A DNA stretch of 64,000 nucleotides from Theocolax elegans (Eukaryota; Arthropoda; Insecta; Hymenoptera; Cerocephalidae), in contig CM047426.1 of NCBI GenBank assembly GCA_026168455.1, forward strand, positions 47,501,589 through 47,565,588, in the 5' to 3' direction. The notes beneath the pieces are model-generated. The model did no database searches. It had not been told where the DNA came from and saw nothing but the letters and a program-made list of their open reading frames with translations. Positions 54,665 to 64,000 of the stretch are shown here, in pieces (positions within the stretch are counted from its first letter, which is position 1; each line of letters begins with the position of its first letter). The position numbers and the translations under genes were made by a program.

Positions 54665-57539
54665 TATAAAGCCAATACATATTTGTTCGATAATTTGGCA
54701 ATTGCATAATATATTTAATATAAATAATAATTATATGAATTAAAATAAATACAAGATTATTCTCCTTCCAATGTTAAGTGAAAGGGATGTTTAATTAATA
54801 ATTATACCTTCACTTACTTAAATAATTTTAACAAATGTTGATAAGGTATTAATTATGCTGTATATACTTGTAGTTATTGAATACGTTTTTTACATTTAAA
54901 TAAAACAAATAAAGAATACTTTGACACCATACTTGTGAATTTGTACACCTTCGTGGAAGGTGTTTTTGATATTTAACGATTGGGTCTTATGTATTACATA
55001 AGATTAGTTAAAATAAAAAAAAACAATTAAAGTAAGTAAATTATGTAGGGTATATAATTTTCTGAAAAAATGTTGTGTTTTTCAACAGAAATACTTGGTG
55101 ATTTTTAGTTTATACTTTTCAATAGAGCAATAGTTCCACTTTCTTCTTTCTTTAAAGGACATTTTTTACTTTTTACCCTATTGTAAAATGTGATTTTTAT
55201 ATTTTGCACTGTTTAAAGAGTAATTTTAGTTGTTTAGTCGTTTAAAAGGTGTAGTTTTGGGATTTTTAATGTTACTTAAAGAGTAGTAAAGTCATCAAAT
55301 TACTCGTTTGAAGTTCAGTTTTTACTCTTTGGGGTTAAGAGGTGTGATGAAACTTTTTTAATTTGACTGAATTTTCCTGAACGAAATGTCAGACCCATAT
55401 TACACAAATCTATTGATAAAATCATGTGGATTGTTTACAAACACTTGGTTAAATGAAATAATAATTACTTTACAAAATTACTAATAAAATAACTTGTATT
55501 TAAAAAAATAGCGTAGTTCACTATGTTGGGAACTTTATTAGATTAAAATAATTATGGAAGTTGTTTAATTGATGATACAGAGTACTAAAATTGGTAGAAA
55601 GTATATTCTAGTAACAATTATAATACTAATATTAGTATAAATTGTTTGTTTCTGATAAAAACAAGGCTTTCTACACTATTAAATTTTATAGAAAGTTTCA
55701 ATATATTATATATAAAATAATAATAAATAAATATAACAATACTTTCTGGCAAGTTTAGTATGTTTTATCACCAATGAAACAATATAAATTATTATTTTAA
55801 TCTATAATACAGTTATCCAACATAGAGAACCCAGTATACTGCCTTGCGCTATTTTTTTAAATATAAGTTTTTATTAGTAGTTCTGTAAAATAATTATTAT
55901 ACCACTTCACTATGTATTTAAAAAGATTCTACATAATTTTACCAATTAATTCATGTGCTTTAAAGATACTATTTTTTTAATTACACCTTTTTTATATGTA
56001 ACTTATACAACACAATAGTTTTCTGCAATTAAAAGTACTGAAATTAAAAACACCTTCCAAGAAGGTATGAAAATCCGCAAGTATAGTGTTTTTCTAAACA
56101 CACTTTGAAAATTGTTATTTGATATAAATAAATATATTTTTCTATTTCTATAAATACAAATTACAAATTTTTTATATGTAACTTATAACACCTTCCAAGA
56201 AGATGACAAAATCCGCAAGTATAGTGTTTTTCTAAACACACTTATCAAAATTCTTGTCTGATAAATACATATCTTTAATTCAACCTCCCATATTTTTCTA
56301 TTTCTTTAAATAATAATTACACCTTTTTTATATATATAACTTATACTCCATAATAGTTTTCTGCTGTTGAAAGAACTGAAATCAAACTGGAATCGACAAG
56401 TATTTTGAAATAAATAAATATCTTTGATTCTAACTCCCATATTTTTTCTATATACTTATTCATATTTTAATTACACCTTTTTATAAGTAATTTATACTCC
56501 ATAATAGTTTTCTGCAATTAAAAGTACTGAAATCAAAAACACCTTTCAAAAAGGTGTCAAAACCCGCAAGTATTGTGTTATTCTAATCAAACTTTGAAAA
56601 TTGTTATCTGATAAATAAAATTGTTATCTGTCTGATAAATTTTAAAGTATAAGATAAAAATATGTTTGATTCTAATTCCCATATTTTCTCTACTTATTTA
56701 TATTTTAATTACACCTTTTCTATATCTAACTTATATTCCATAATATTTTTCTGCAATTGAAAGTATTCAATTCGAAAACACCTTCCAAGAAGGTGTCAAA
56801 ACCCGCAAGTATTGTGTTATTCTAATCAAACTTTGAAAATTGTTATCTGATAAATAAATTCTGCAATTCAATCTGACATTGTTATCTAATAAATAAATAA
56901 TTTTAATTCTAACTACCTTATTTATTTATAAAAAATTTCTGCTATTGAAAGAATTGAAATCAAACTGAAATCGACAAGTATTTTGAATCGTACCATAAAT
57001 TTATATTTTAAATAAACATTTTTATATATATTACTTAAACTTCGTAAAAAGTTTCTGCAATTGAAAGCACTGAAATCAAACTGTAATCGACAAGTAGTTT
57101 GAACGATGCAAAAATTTTTACCAATCTGAATACAGATTTTTTTTATGAAAAGTATCTTACACTATTATTTTTCATTTGTGGCCCTCACATGTTTTACAGT
57201 AATAAATATATAATATTCTAATGATATTAATTTGTGCAAAATTAATTTCTGCAATACTAATAAAATGGACATTTCTTTTTTATTCTTTTAAATAATAAAA
57301 TAATCCTTGCACCACCGTTGGTTAAGCCTCTTTTGGGAACTTTATTAGATAAGGTAATGATGTCTATTTTTTCATTGATGATGTAGGATAATAAAATTGC
57401 CAGAATGTATTGCTATATTTATTTATTATTACTCATTGCAGTTTCTTCACGGTATTATACTTTCATAAATGTAAAGGAATACATTAGTAAGTCAGAATTA
57501 ACACATATATGAAGCGTTTAACTTTAAAGTTACTGCATT

Positions 57540-57990
57540 CCCTATTAAAAAACTTAGTACGGATTTCATACCAATTTGGTACCAAATTTGGCGCAAAGTA
57601 AGTAAAATACAGTTTAAAATTTGTACCAAATCGGGAAGAACTTTGTACCAAATTTGGTTGAATTTACGGTTCCACGTAAGTGCCAAATATATAATAAAAT
57701 TGTTCGAAATTCGTGCCAAACTTACATCAACAATGTATCAGATCAATACCAAGTTCGTACTAAATCAATACCAAGTTTATACCAAATTCGTACCAAATTT
57801 GCACTAAATTACTACAAAAAAATATTTGATTATTCAAAAGAATTATGAAACTTTTACTACAGTTGCAAATTTTGTACGAAATTGATAAGAAATTTGTACC
57901 AAGTTCGTACCAAATTCGTGCCAAATCTTCATCAAACTTTTACTAAATGTATACCAAGTTCGCACCAAATTTGCACTACATTTGTACAAA
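57540..57990. repeat. Degenerate short-period repeat (GTACCAAATTTG type)
   Basis: The words TACCAAATT(T/C)G, GTGCCAAA and GCACTAAATT recur every 12-25 bases, in both orientations at the left edge. The frames at 57498-57719 and 57621-57848 are repeat-derived. Confidence 0.6.
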
Positions 57991-58107
57991 ATACAGAAAA
58001 AAATGCGTCAATAAATATTATTCTTTTAAATTATTGCATTATAAAATAAGTACAAAATTACTAATTGTTGCGCAATAATATTTAGTTGAAAAAATATATA
58101 TACATAT

Positions 58108-58612
58108 TGTAACAGTTTGGTTGCCGCACGCATGTTTATCCTATTATCGCGGCTGCTCAGCGGTACGGTTAAACTTACCGTATTTGAATATACGTATTTT
58201 TCCCGCGTTGTGGCGGCGATTACCTGTCCGCTCTACCAAATCTGTTAAATGTTAGTTTTAAACCGAGGTACTGTTTCAGATAACAACCAGGTAAAAAATC
58301 ACATCTGAAATTGATCGCGAAACAGGGATATCGCGTTGAGCACTTGTCAACCAGAAATATACGAGCTCTTAGGATTACGGAAGGAATCGTACGGAGGTTA
58401 AAATTTAATTCTGTGAACATCGGATTGAAATGTAATAATAAATTGAATTTATTGCAATAAACATGAAAGATAAGTAAACAACAAAATCTCGCCACGACGA
58501 ACCGAGCCGAGCCGAATCTCGCCGGCCCGAGCCGATGCGAACATTACGATACTGTTCGCTAGTGTTGCTTGAATTCGTCAAACGGTACGGTAAACAATAC
58601 CTTACCGTTACA
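58108..58612. mobile_element. Candidate solo LTR
   Basis: A 505-bp block begins TGTAACAG and ends CCGTTACA, an inverted TG...CA terminus, and is flanked by ATAT on both sides (58104-58107 and 58613-58616). Its interior is GC-richer than the surroundings and contains CGAGCCG repeats near 58500-58540. The ends resemble those of the Gypsy-1 LTR (TGTGACG...CGTTACA). The target duplication is in AT-rich DNA, so support is moderate. Confidence 0.55.
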
Positions 58613-58649
58613 ATATATAAACAAATCATTTTTTATAAATTAGTTTTAA

Positions 58650-58743
58650 GGAGATGGCATAACCAGTGTGTTATCGATTATTAACCTTCGATAATAATTA
58701 ACCTTTGTTGCTCAGTCGGTAACACACTGGTTACGTCATCTCT
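58650..58743. mobile_element. 94-bp TTAA-flanked MITE
   Basis: Ends GGAGATGGCATAACCAGTGT and inverse of AGAGATGACGTAACCAGTGT are flanked by TTAA (58646-58649 and 58744-58747). It is almost entirely inverted repeat with a short loop. Confidence 0.7.
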
Positions 58744-58968
58744 TTAATAATGTTGTTTATTGGGAATTGCACTAATATATTGCGTAGAATTTATAGCAAT
58801 AGAAACAGCAATGGATGCTCTGTTACTTGTTTCAATATATATTTATTCTTCATCAATTTTAAAAACCTTTTTATTTTATGACAGGTCCTAAATACATTTC
58901 TGTGTGAACAAAGTTGCACAGCGTATACTCTTTTTCACCGTTCGCATCATCTATAAATTCTATAATTT

Positions 58969-59516
58969 TTATAAAAGATCCACCAATGATTTATGCAAAA
59001 CAATTTCTTGATCGCAAAACTCATTGCCTACATGATGTATATATAAACAATTATCTTTAATCATGCGATAATAAGATGAGCCACTATTTATTGATGTATT
59101 GCACAAATGGCTTATTTCATCATTCGTCGCACAAGGTTTTCCAAAATACCTATTTTTAGAAATTTTGGTAGTCTTTTCAGTGTATTTACTTTGTAAGTTT
59201 CTTGTAAATTGTATCGCAGGAGAATCTTCATGATTTGCAATAATTTGTTTTTCTAGAATAATAAAACTGCTTTTGTATTCAATGCGTCGGGAAATTTGAG
59301 GTAAACTCCTTTAGCTGCTTTAATCACTCCTAATATTTTTCCATTACCATCTTCAAATCGATAGCCGTCATGTACCCAAAGCGGCCCCCAATTAGCAACA
59401 CTTTGACTTAGGTGTACAAGCTGATGAATATTAAACTTCATTGCTCTTTTTGTATAATACTCCTCCGTTTTACAAACAAAATCTTTGAACAATTGATAAT
59501 ACGATACCATGTTCAA
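58969..59516 (-). pseudogene. CACTA/EnSpm-type transposase C-terminal remnant
   Basis: The phrase NIHQLVHLSQSVANWGPLWVHDGYRFEDGNG followed by GVIKAAKG matches the conserved region downstream of the catalytic core in CACTA (TNP2-type) transposases. After a one-base frameshift near 59255 the reading continues for about 95 codons (through HLCNTS...SYYRMIKDNCLYIHH) to a TAA at 58969-58971. Upstream catalytic residues are absent. It is a truncated, frameshifted relic unless the shift is a sequence error. Confidence 0.65.
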
Positions 59517-59633
59517 TGGTTAAAAGAGAAATCAATGTTTGACATCACCAGTAAAATTCGTTCTTACCTCTCAGATGAAATTACGTATCAAATAAGCCAA
59601 TACGAAAAACAAGCTAAAAACAGTCAAACATAA

Positions 59634-60264
59634 ACAAGTTTGTAATATTTCGAAGAATTTTAATTTTATTCTTCCAATTTTAATTTTAAAGTCATAGAAG
59701 AATGTTAGTTATTTTTAATATTGTAATCGACAAAAAATTTGATCGAAAAAATGTAATCGATAGAAAATATGATCGATAAAATATGTGATCGATAGAACAT
59801 ATGATCGTTAAAAAATGTGACGATAGAAAATGTGATCAAAGAAAAAGTATGATTAAGGGGACGCCAAACGTTCTTTAGAAATTTGAATTCCGCGCCGAAA
59901 ATTTTATCGACTATTTCGTATTATTATTGATGGATTATTGGGTGGTGGCAGCAATAAAAACAACACCTCACAAACACTTCACTTTGTTTAATATGAAAAT
60001 AGTAAAATACTAAAAGTACAAAATGTAAAGGCAGTTCGCGGGTGCACCATATATAACCTGCACGGATCGGCAGCCGAGCAGAGAGTGAGTCCTTCGACGG
60101 ACACCGCGCTCTTCTATTGTCTTAAGGTGGTGGGGGGGGGGGGGGGAAATCGACAAGGGCCGATCGCAATTCCATCACTCCCTCCCGATCGGACCTGGAA
60201 TCACTTACTGTTTCCTGAAATAAACACAGATCACACATATCAAGTACAATATATACGCATCTCT
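59634..60264. other. AT-rich sequence, then probable 3' end of the Copia element
   Basis: 59730-59850 repeats TGTGATCGATAGAAAA-type words. TTAAGGGGACGCC near 59863 resembles a TTAA-family end without a visible partner. 60030-60264 is GC-richer and should hold the Copia 3' untranslated region and LTR in minus orientation, but I cannot fix LTR borders because the 5' LTR lies outside the window. A run of about 15 G is at 60131-60146. Confidence 0.4.
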
Positions 60265-61833
60265 TTATCCATTCATTATCTTGGAGGTTAGTTTATTATG
60301 TAAATCCAAAGCCAACGGCTTCGTAAATATATCAGCAAGTTGTTCTTTAGACTTAACCCACATCACTTTAACAAAACCCATTTTAACACATTCTCTTACA
60401 TAATGTTCTTTAATTTCAATCATATGTCGTAACTTATTGCTACCTGTCATTTGGGTGGCTGCACCAGCAGCCTTATTGTCGCACCACAAAATCATAGGTT
60501 TAAAGTCATCAATTAGAATCAATTTTAGAGAATTTAACAACGAAATTTTATATTGACACGCCTCGCTCATTGCCACATACTCAGCTTGACAGGTAGATAG
60601 TGCGACATATGATTGCTTGTGCGTCTTCCAAGACACCGCATCTCCAAATAATTTAATTACAAAACAACTAGTTGTCAAACTATTTCTACAATCGGCAAAA
60701 CTTGCATCAGAATAGGTTTGAATATCATCAGTATTGCCAGTATATTTCAGACCCAAGGACGCACTTCCCTTTAAATATCTAAAAATCCTTTTTATCATTT
60801 CCCAATCGTTCTCATTCGAATTTAATAGATGCCTACTGACAATATTCACTGCATAAGTGATATCAGGACGCGTCACATTTGCCAGATACAATAATGAACC
60901 CACGGCTTCTCTATAGGGAACATTCAGTTTGAATTCGTCACTTTTGTATTCCGATTCTGTCTCATTCTCTTCGCAATCGCGTCTCTTACGATTTGCTACC
61001 TGGTTTGTAATCATCGGAGTCCTTTGCGGATGCATCTCACCAAACCCAAATCTCTGTAACAATTTTAATATATAGCTTTCTTGTGACAATGTCAACGTTT
61101 TATTCACTGTATCCCGTATAATCTTAATTCCTAGAAAGCACTTCGGTTCTCCCAGATCAGTCATTTCAAATTCTGATTTTAATTTAGTTTTCACCTCGCT
61201 TAGTCGGACTTTATCGTTGCTAGCAATTAACATATCATCAACATATAAAACCAAAAACAAGAATTTATTCCCCTCTCGCCAAGTACATAAACATGGTTCG
61301 CTATCATGAGTGACTAGACCTATTTTATTAGCAGCTTCCGTAAACCTTTCATTCCAACGTTTCGGACTGATTTTTAAACCATACAGCGCTTTCTTCAATT
61401 TACAGACCGTCTCTCGCTTCTCTTTGCTCGTCACATTCATGCCTTCTGGCAATTCCATGTATATCTCTTCGCTTATAGTTCCGTTCAAGAAAGCGGTTTT
61501 CACGTCCATTTGATATACGTCCAAATTATATTTATTAATGATAGCTAGAACCGATTTTATCAAGGTTAACCTCGAAACAGGTGCGTATGTTTCAACCAAA
61601 TCATATTCGTTTCTATCCTTGAAGCCTCTTATAACAAGTCTCGCTTTATATTTACACGTCCCCTCCTTTTCCATCTTTTTCTTCAAGACCCACCTAGAAT
61701 CAATTATATTCGGTTTAATTTCGCCTCTCATAATTTCAGATCGTTCTACCAGTTCCCATACTTCATTTTTGTTCATCGAGTCCAATTCACTCTGAATTGC
61801 AGACAACCAATTTTCTTTGTCGTTTGAACTCAT
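60265..61833 (-). CDS. pol: Copia reverse transcriptase and RNase H
   Basis: A 522-codon frame beginning in the conserved MSSNDKENWLSAIQSELDSMNKNEVWEL region. RT blocks are complete: DSRWVLKKK, YAPVSRLTLIKSVLAI, YQMDVKTAFLNG, KALYGLK and the catalytic LVLYVDDMLIAS (about residue 196). RNase H shows YSDASFADC, TSCFVIKLFGDAVSWKTHKQ, STCQAEYVAMSEA and the terminal SKEQLADIFTKPL. The stop is at the usual end of Copia pol. In a normal element this frame is continuous with integrase upstream; here that join is disrupted by the duplication and shifts. Confidence 0.92.
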   Translation of the reverse strand: MSSNDKENWLSAIQSELDSMNKNEVWELVERSEIMRGEIKPNIIDSRWVLKKKMEKEGTCKYKARLVIRGFKDRNEYDLVETYAPVSRLTLIKSVLAIINKYNLDVYQMDVKTAFLNGTISEEIYMELPEGMNVTSKEKRETVCKLKKALYGLKISPKRWNERFTEAANKIGLVTHDSEPCLCTWREGNKFLFLVLYVDDMLIASNDKVRLSEVKTKLKSEFEMTDLGEPKCFLGIKIIRDTVNKTLTLSQESYILKLLQRFGFGEMHPQRTPMITNQVANRKRRDCEENETESEYKSDEFKLNVPYREAVGSLLYLANVTRPDITYAVNIVSRHLLNSNENDWEMIKRIFRYLKGSASLGLKYTGNTDDIQTYSDASFADCRNSLTTSCFVIKLFGDAVSWKTHKQSYVALSTCQAEYVAMSEACQYKISLLNSLKLILIDDFKPMILWCDNKAAGAATQMTGSNKLRHMIEIKEHYVRECVKMGFVKVMWVKSKEQLADIFTKPLALDLHNKLTSKIMNG

Positions 61834-62521
61834 CGCCTCTCTATACGACTGTGGGTCACAGTTAATTTTGCTAGCAGTGCATGATATTTCGGATCACTTA
61901 ATATTTGTTCCTTTTCTGTTTCGCTTTCTTTCGCTTGCATTTTTCTCGGGCGACCTCTCTTTCTCTTTTCTACTCCCTCCTTTCTTATTATTTCCTCAGA
62001 TTCCCTCGACACATCTTTTTCATAATTCAACAACCACTTCTCGTTGTTTACCTTTTCAAAATTATTATCCCAGTCTTGAATTTGATTCTTTGTGAATCTG
62101 TCACCAAAAACAATTTTTTCATTGAATCTCACATCTCGACTTTCATAAAATCTATTCTCATCTGGTTTGAACAAGACATAACCGGTGGCTTTGTACCCAA
62201 CAAGAAACTTGTGATTGCAATCTGTCTAAACTTAGGACCTATTTTTCTCTGAATCTTCACATAAGCCATGCAACCGAAACGCCTAAATTGTTTTAAAATT
62301 CACGGTATAATTTGGGTTAAATTTTTCCAAAGGAGAAACCATTTCATTTGACTTGTGTGGAGTTCTATTGTAAGCATAAACAGCAGCACTCAAAGCCAAG
62401 TCCCACATATTTTCTGGAAATTTGGAATCAAACATCAGCGCTCTTACTTTCTTCTGAATAGTCTGATTGAATCTCTCAGCCACTCCATTGTGCTGAGGAG
62501 TATCAGGACATGCTAACTGCA
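61245..62521 (-). repeat. Tandem duplication, copy A (1,277 bp)
   Basis: Covers the end of integrase, the linker and the start of RT. It abuts copy B exactly. The two copies differ at only five places, all one-base length changes in homopolymers. Copy A has a shifted frame at two of them (near 61868 and 62293). Confidence 0.92.
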
Positions 62522-63795
62522 ATAAAACCAAAACAAGAATTTATTCCCCTCTCGCCAAGTACATAAACATGGTCGCTATCATGAGTGACTAGACCTATTT
62601 ATTAGCAGCTTCCGTAAACCTTTCATTCCAACGTTTCGGACTGATTTTTAAACCATACAGCGCTTTCTTCAATTTACAGACCGTCTCTCGCTTCTCTTTG
62701 CTCGTCACATTCATGCCTTCTGGCAATTCCATGTATATCTCTTCGCTTATAGTTCCGTTCAAGAAAGCGGTTTTCACGTCCATTTGATATACGTCCAAAT
62801 TATATTTATTAATGATAGCTAGAACCGATTTTATCAAGGTTAACCTCGAAACAGGTGCGTATGTTTCAACCAAATCATATTCGTTTCTATCCTTGAAGCC
62901 TCTTATAACAAGTCTCGCTTTATATTTACACGTCCCCTCCTTTTCCATCTTTTTCTTCAAGACCCACCTAGAATCAATTATATTCGGTTTAATTTCGCCT
63001 CTCATAATTTCAGATCGTTCTACCAGTTCCCATACTTCATTTTTGTTCATCGAGTCCAATTCACTCTGAATTGCAGACAACCAATTTTCTTTGTCGTTTG
63101 AACTCATCGCCTCTCTATACGACTGTGGGTCACAGTTAATTTTTGCTAGCAGTGCATGATATTTCGGATCACTTAATATTTGTTCCTTTTCTGTTTCGCT
63201 TTCTTTCGCTTGCATTTTTCTCGGGCGACCTCTCTTTCTCTTTTCTACTCCCTCCTTTCTTATTATTTCCTCAGATTCCCTCGACACATCTTTTTCATAA
63301 TTCAACAACCACTTCTCGTTGTTTACCTTTTCAAAATTATTATCCCAGTCTTGAATTTGATTCTTTGTGAATCTGTCACCAAAAACAATTTTTTCATTGA
63401 ATCTCACATCTCGACTTTCATAAAATCTATTCTCATCTGGTTTGAACAAGACATAACCGGTGGCTTTGTACCCAACAAGAAACTTGTGATTGCAATCTGT
63501 CTAAACTTAGGACCTATTTTTCTCTGAATCTTCACATAAGCCATGCAACCGAAACGCCTAAATTGTTTTAAATTCACGGTATAATTTGGGTTAAATTTTT
63601 CCAAAGGAGAAACCATTTCATTTGACTTGTGTGGAGTTCTATTGTAAGCATAAACAGCAGCACTCAAAGCCAAGTCCCACATATTTTCTGGAAATTTGGA
63701 ATCAAACATCAGCGCTCTTACTTTCTTCTGAATAGTCTGATTGAATCTCTCAGCCACTCCATTGTGCTGAGGAGTATCAGGACATGCTAACTGCA
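62522..63795 (-). repeat. Tandem duplication, copy B (1,274 bp)
   Basis: Second copy of 61245-62521. It retains an open reading from the linker into RT (62595-63449), which is broken at the junction with copy A. Confidence 0.92.
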
Positions 63796-63958
63796 GTTCA
63801 GCTCCGAGTTTTTCCAGTACTTTAACTGTATCGCCTCCCGTAAATTCTGTGTCCTGATCTGATCTTAAGTAACAGACTTTCGCGTCTCGTCCAAGTAAAT
63901 TTCTAGAAGTTTTAACAAAGTGATCAAGACACGATCCTGTATCATTTTTAAATTTCAT
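63404..63958 (-). pseudogene. pol: Copia integrase core (partial)
   Basis: The frame holds the second catalytic Asp ([10 protein letters not shown]) and the Glu ([11 protein letters not shown]) followed by [30 protein letters not shown], typical of Copia integrase. The zinc domain and first Asp lie beyond the window edge. A one-base shift near 63500, present in both duplicate copies, separates it from the linker. Confidence 0.85.
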
Positions 63959-64000
63959 AGGATATGCCTGAGCTAATCGGGAATAATCATCGACAAATAC

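Larger units (their letters stand above)
50392..57517. mobile_element. Giant TTAA-flanked foldback element
   Basis: A 7.1-kb palindrome. Left arm 50392 to about 53408, loop about 53409-53862, right arm about 53863-57517 (interrupted by a MITE at 53963-54664). Ends are ACGCTTCATATATGTGTTAA and its inverse, flanked by TTAA (50388-50391 and 57518-57521). Arms contain repeated modules with the hairpin ACACCTTC-NNN-GAAGGTGT. The loop carries an ESF1-like coding fragment. No transposase is recognisable. The structure resembles FB-type foldback elements, whose arms are also built of repeats, but the TTAA flank differs. Confidence 0.85.
60265..64000 (-). mobile_element. Copia-type LTR retrotransposon (partial, with internal tandem duplication)
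   Basis: In minus orientation the visible order is integrase core, duplicated linker/RT start, then reverse transcriptase and RNase H, the order of Ty1/Copia elements. The 5' part continues beyond the window. A 1.28-kb direct duplication and one-base frameshifts break the pol frame. Confidence 0.9.

Noticed and set aside
61817..62252. Plus-strand frames of 85-115 residues, repeated at 62812-63527
   Set aside because: Antisense shadows of the duplicated Copia pol segment.

Overview
The window looks like nuclear DNA of an insect, most likely a hymenopteran and perhaps an ant. The reasons are an AT-rich background, one clearly recognisable insect gene (a single-exon C/EBP bZIP factor, slbo type, on the minus strand at 43498-44571), a gene fragment resembling the N-termini of ant DUF4806-type proteins, and a repeat load of Gypsy, BEL/Pao, Copia, LINE, hAT, Tc1-like and TTAA-flanked elements. 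The species is inference. An exact 100-N scaffold gap lies at 9087-9186. Several reading frames carry one-base shifts at homopolymers, so some broken genes may be sequence errors.

Layout. 1-771: an unrecognised coding fragment on the minus strand. 1438-5749: nested inverted-repeat DNA, containing an 8-bp-TSD hAT-like MITE and a 2.9-kb foldback with a tRNA-like sequence in each arm. 5933-8272: first exons of a host gene whose second exon is split by a 5'-truncated LINE with a 16-bp target duplication; a third candidate exon is at 21059-21258. 8576-16607: a Gypsy integrase scrap and a 3'-truncated Gypsy element (LTR, tRNA-Lys PBS, gag, pol). 18573-30503: a long inverted-repeat unit whose loop holds an LTR-like block and a young complete Gypsy element (23146-27974, minus strand). 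31253-37730: a decayed BEL/Pao element with two LTRs and an ATTAT target duplication, with a TTAA-flanked foldback in its gag. 37731-43497: intergenic repeats. 43498-45320: slbo and its upstream region. 46394-48465: a nest of TTAA and 8-bp-TSD palindromes. 48811-49200: a SINE with a 5S rRNA-derived head. 49732-57517: a partial copy and a full 7.1-kb TTAA-flanked palindrome whose loop carries an ESF1-like gene fragment. 58108-59516: a solo-LTR candidate, a tiny TTAA MITE and a CACTA-type transposase remnant. 60265-64000: a Copia element with an exact tandem duplication of about 1.28 kb.

The recurring theme is palindromic (foldback) elements. Several belong to TA-flanked families with CCCT-starting ends, several to TTAA-flanked families, and they nest in each other. 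In four cases the opposite palindrome arm or the interrupted reading frame preserves the empty target site, which fixes boundaries and insertion order from the sequence alone. tRNA-like modules with intact A and B boxes and T-runs occur inside or beside these elements, and one foldback loop appears to carry captured host coding sequence. Both Gypsy elements show the same slippery heptamer, GGGAAAC, placed in frame at the gag-pol overlap. Apart from slbo and perhaps the broken host gene, no functional host gene network can be inferred.
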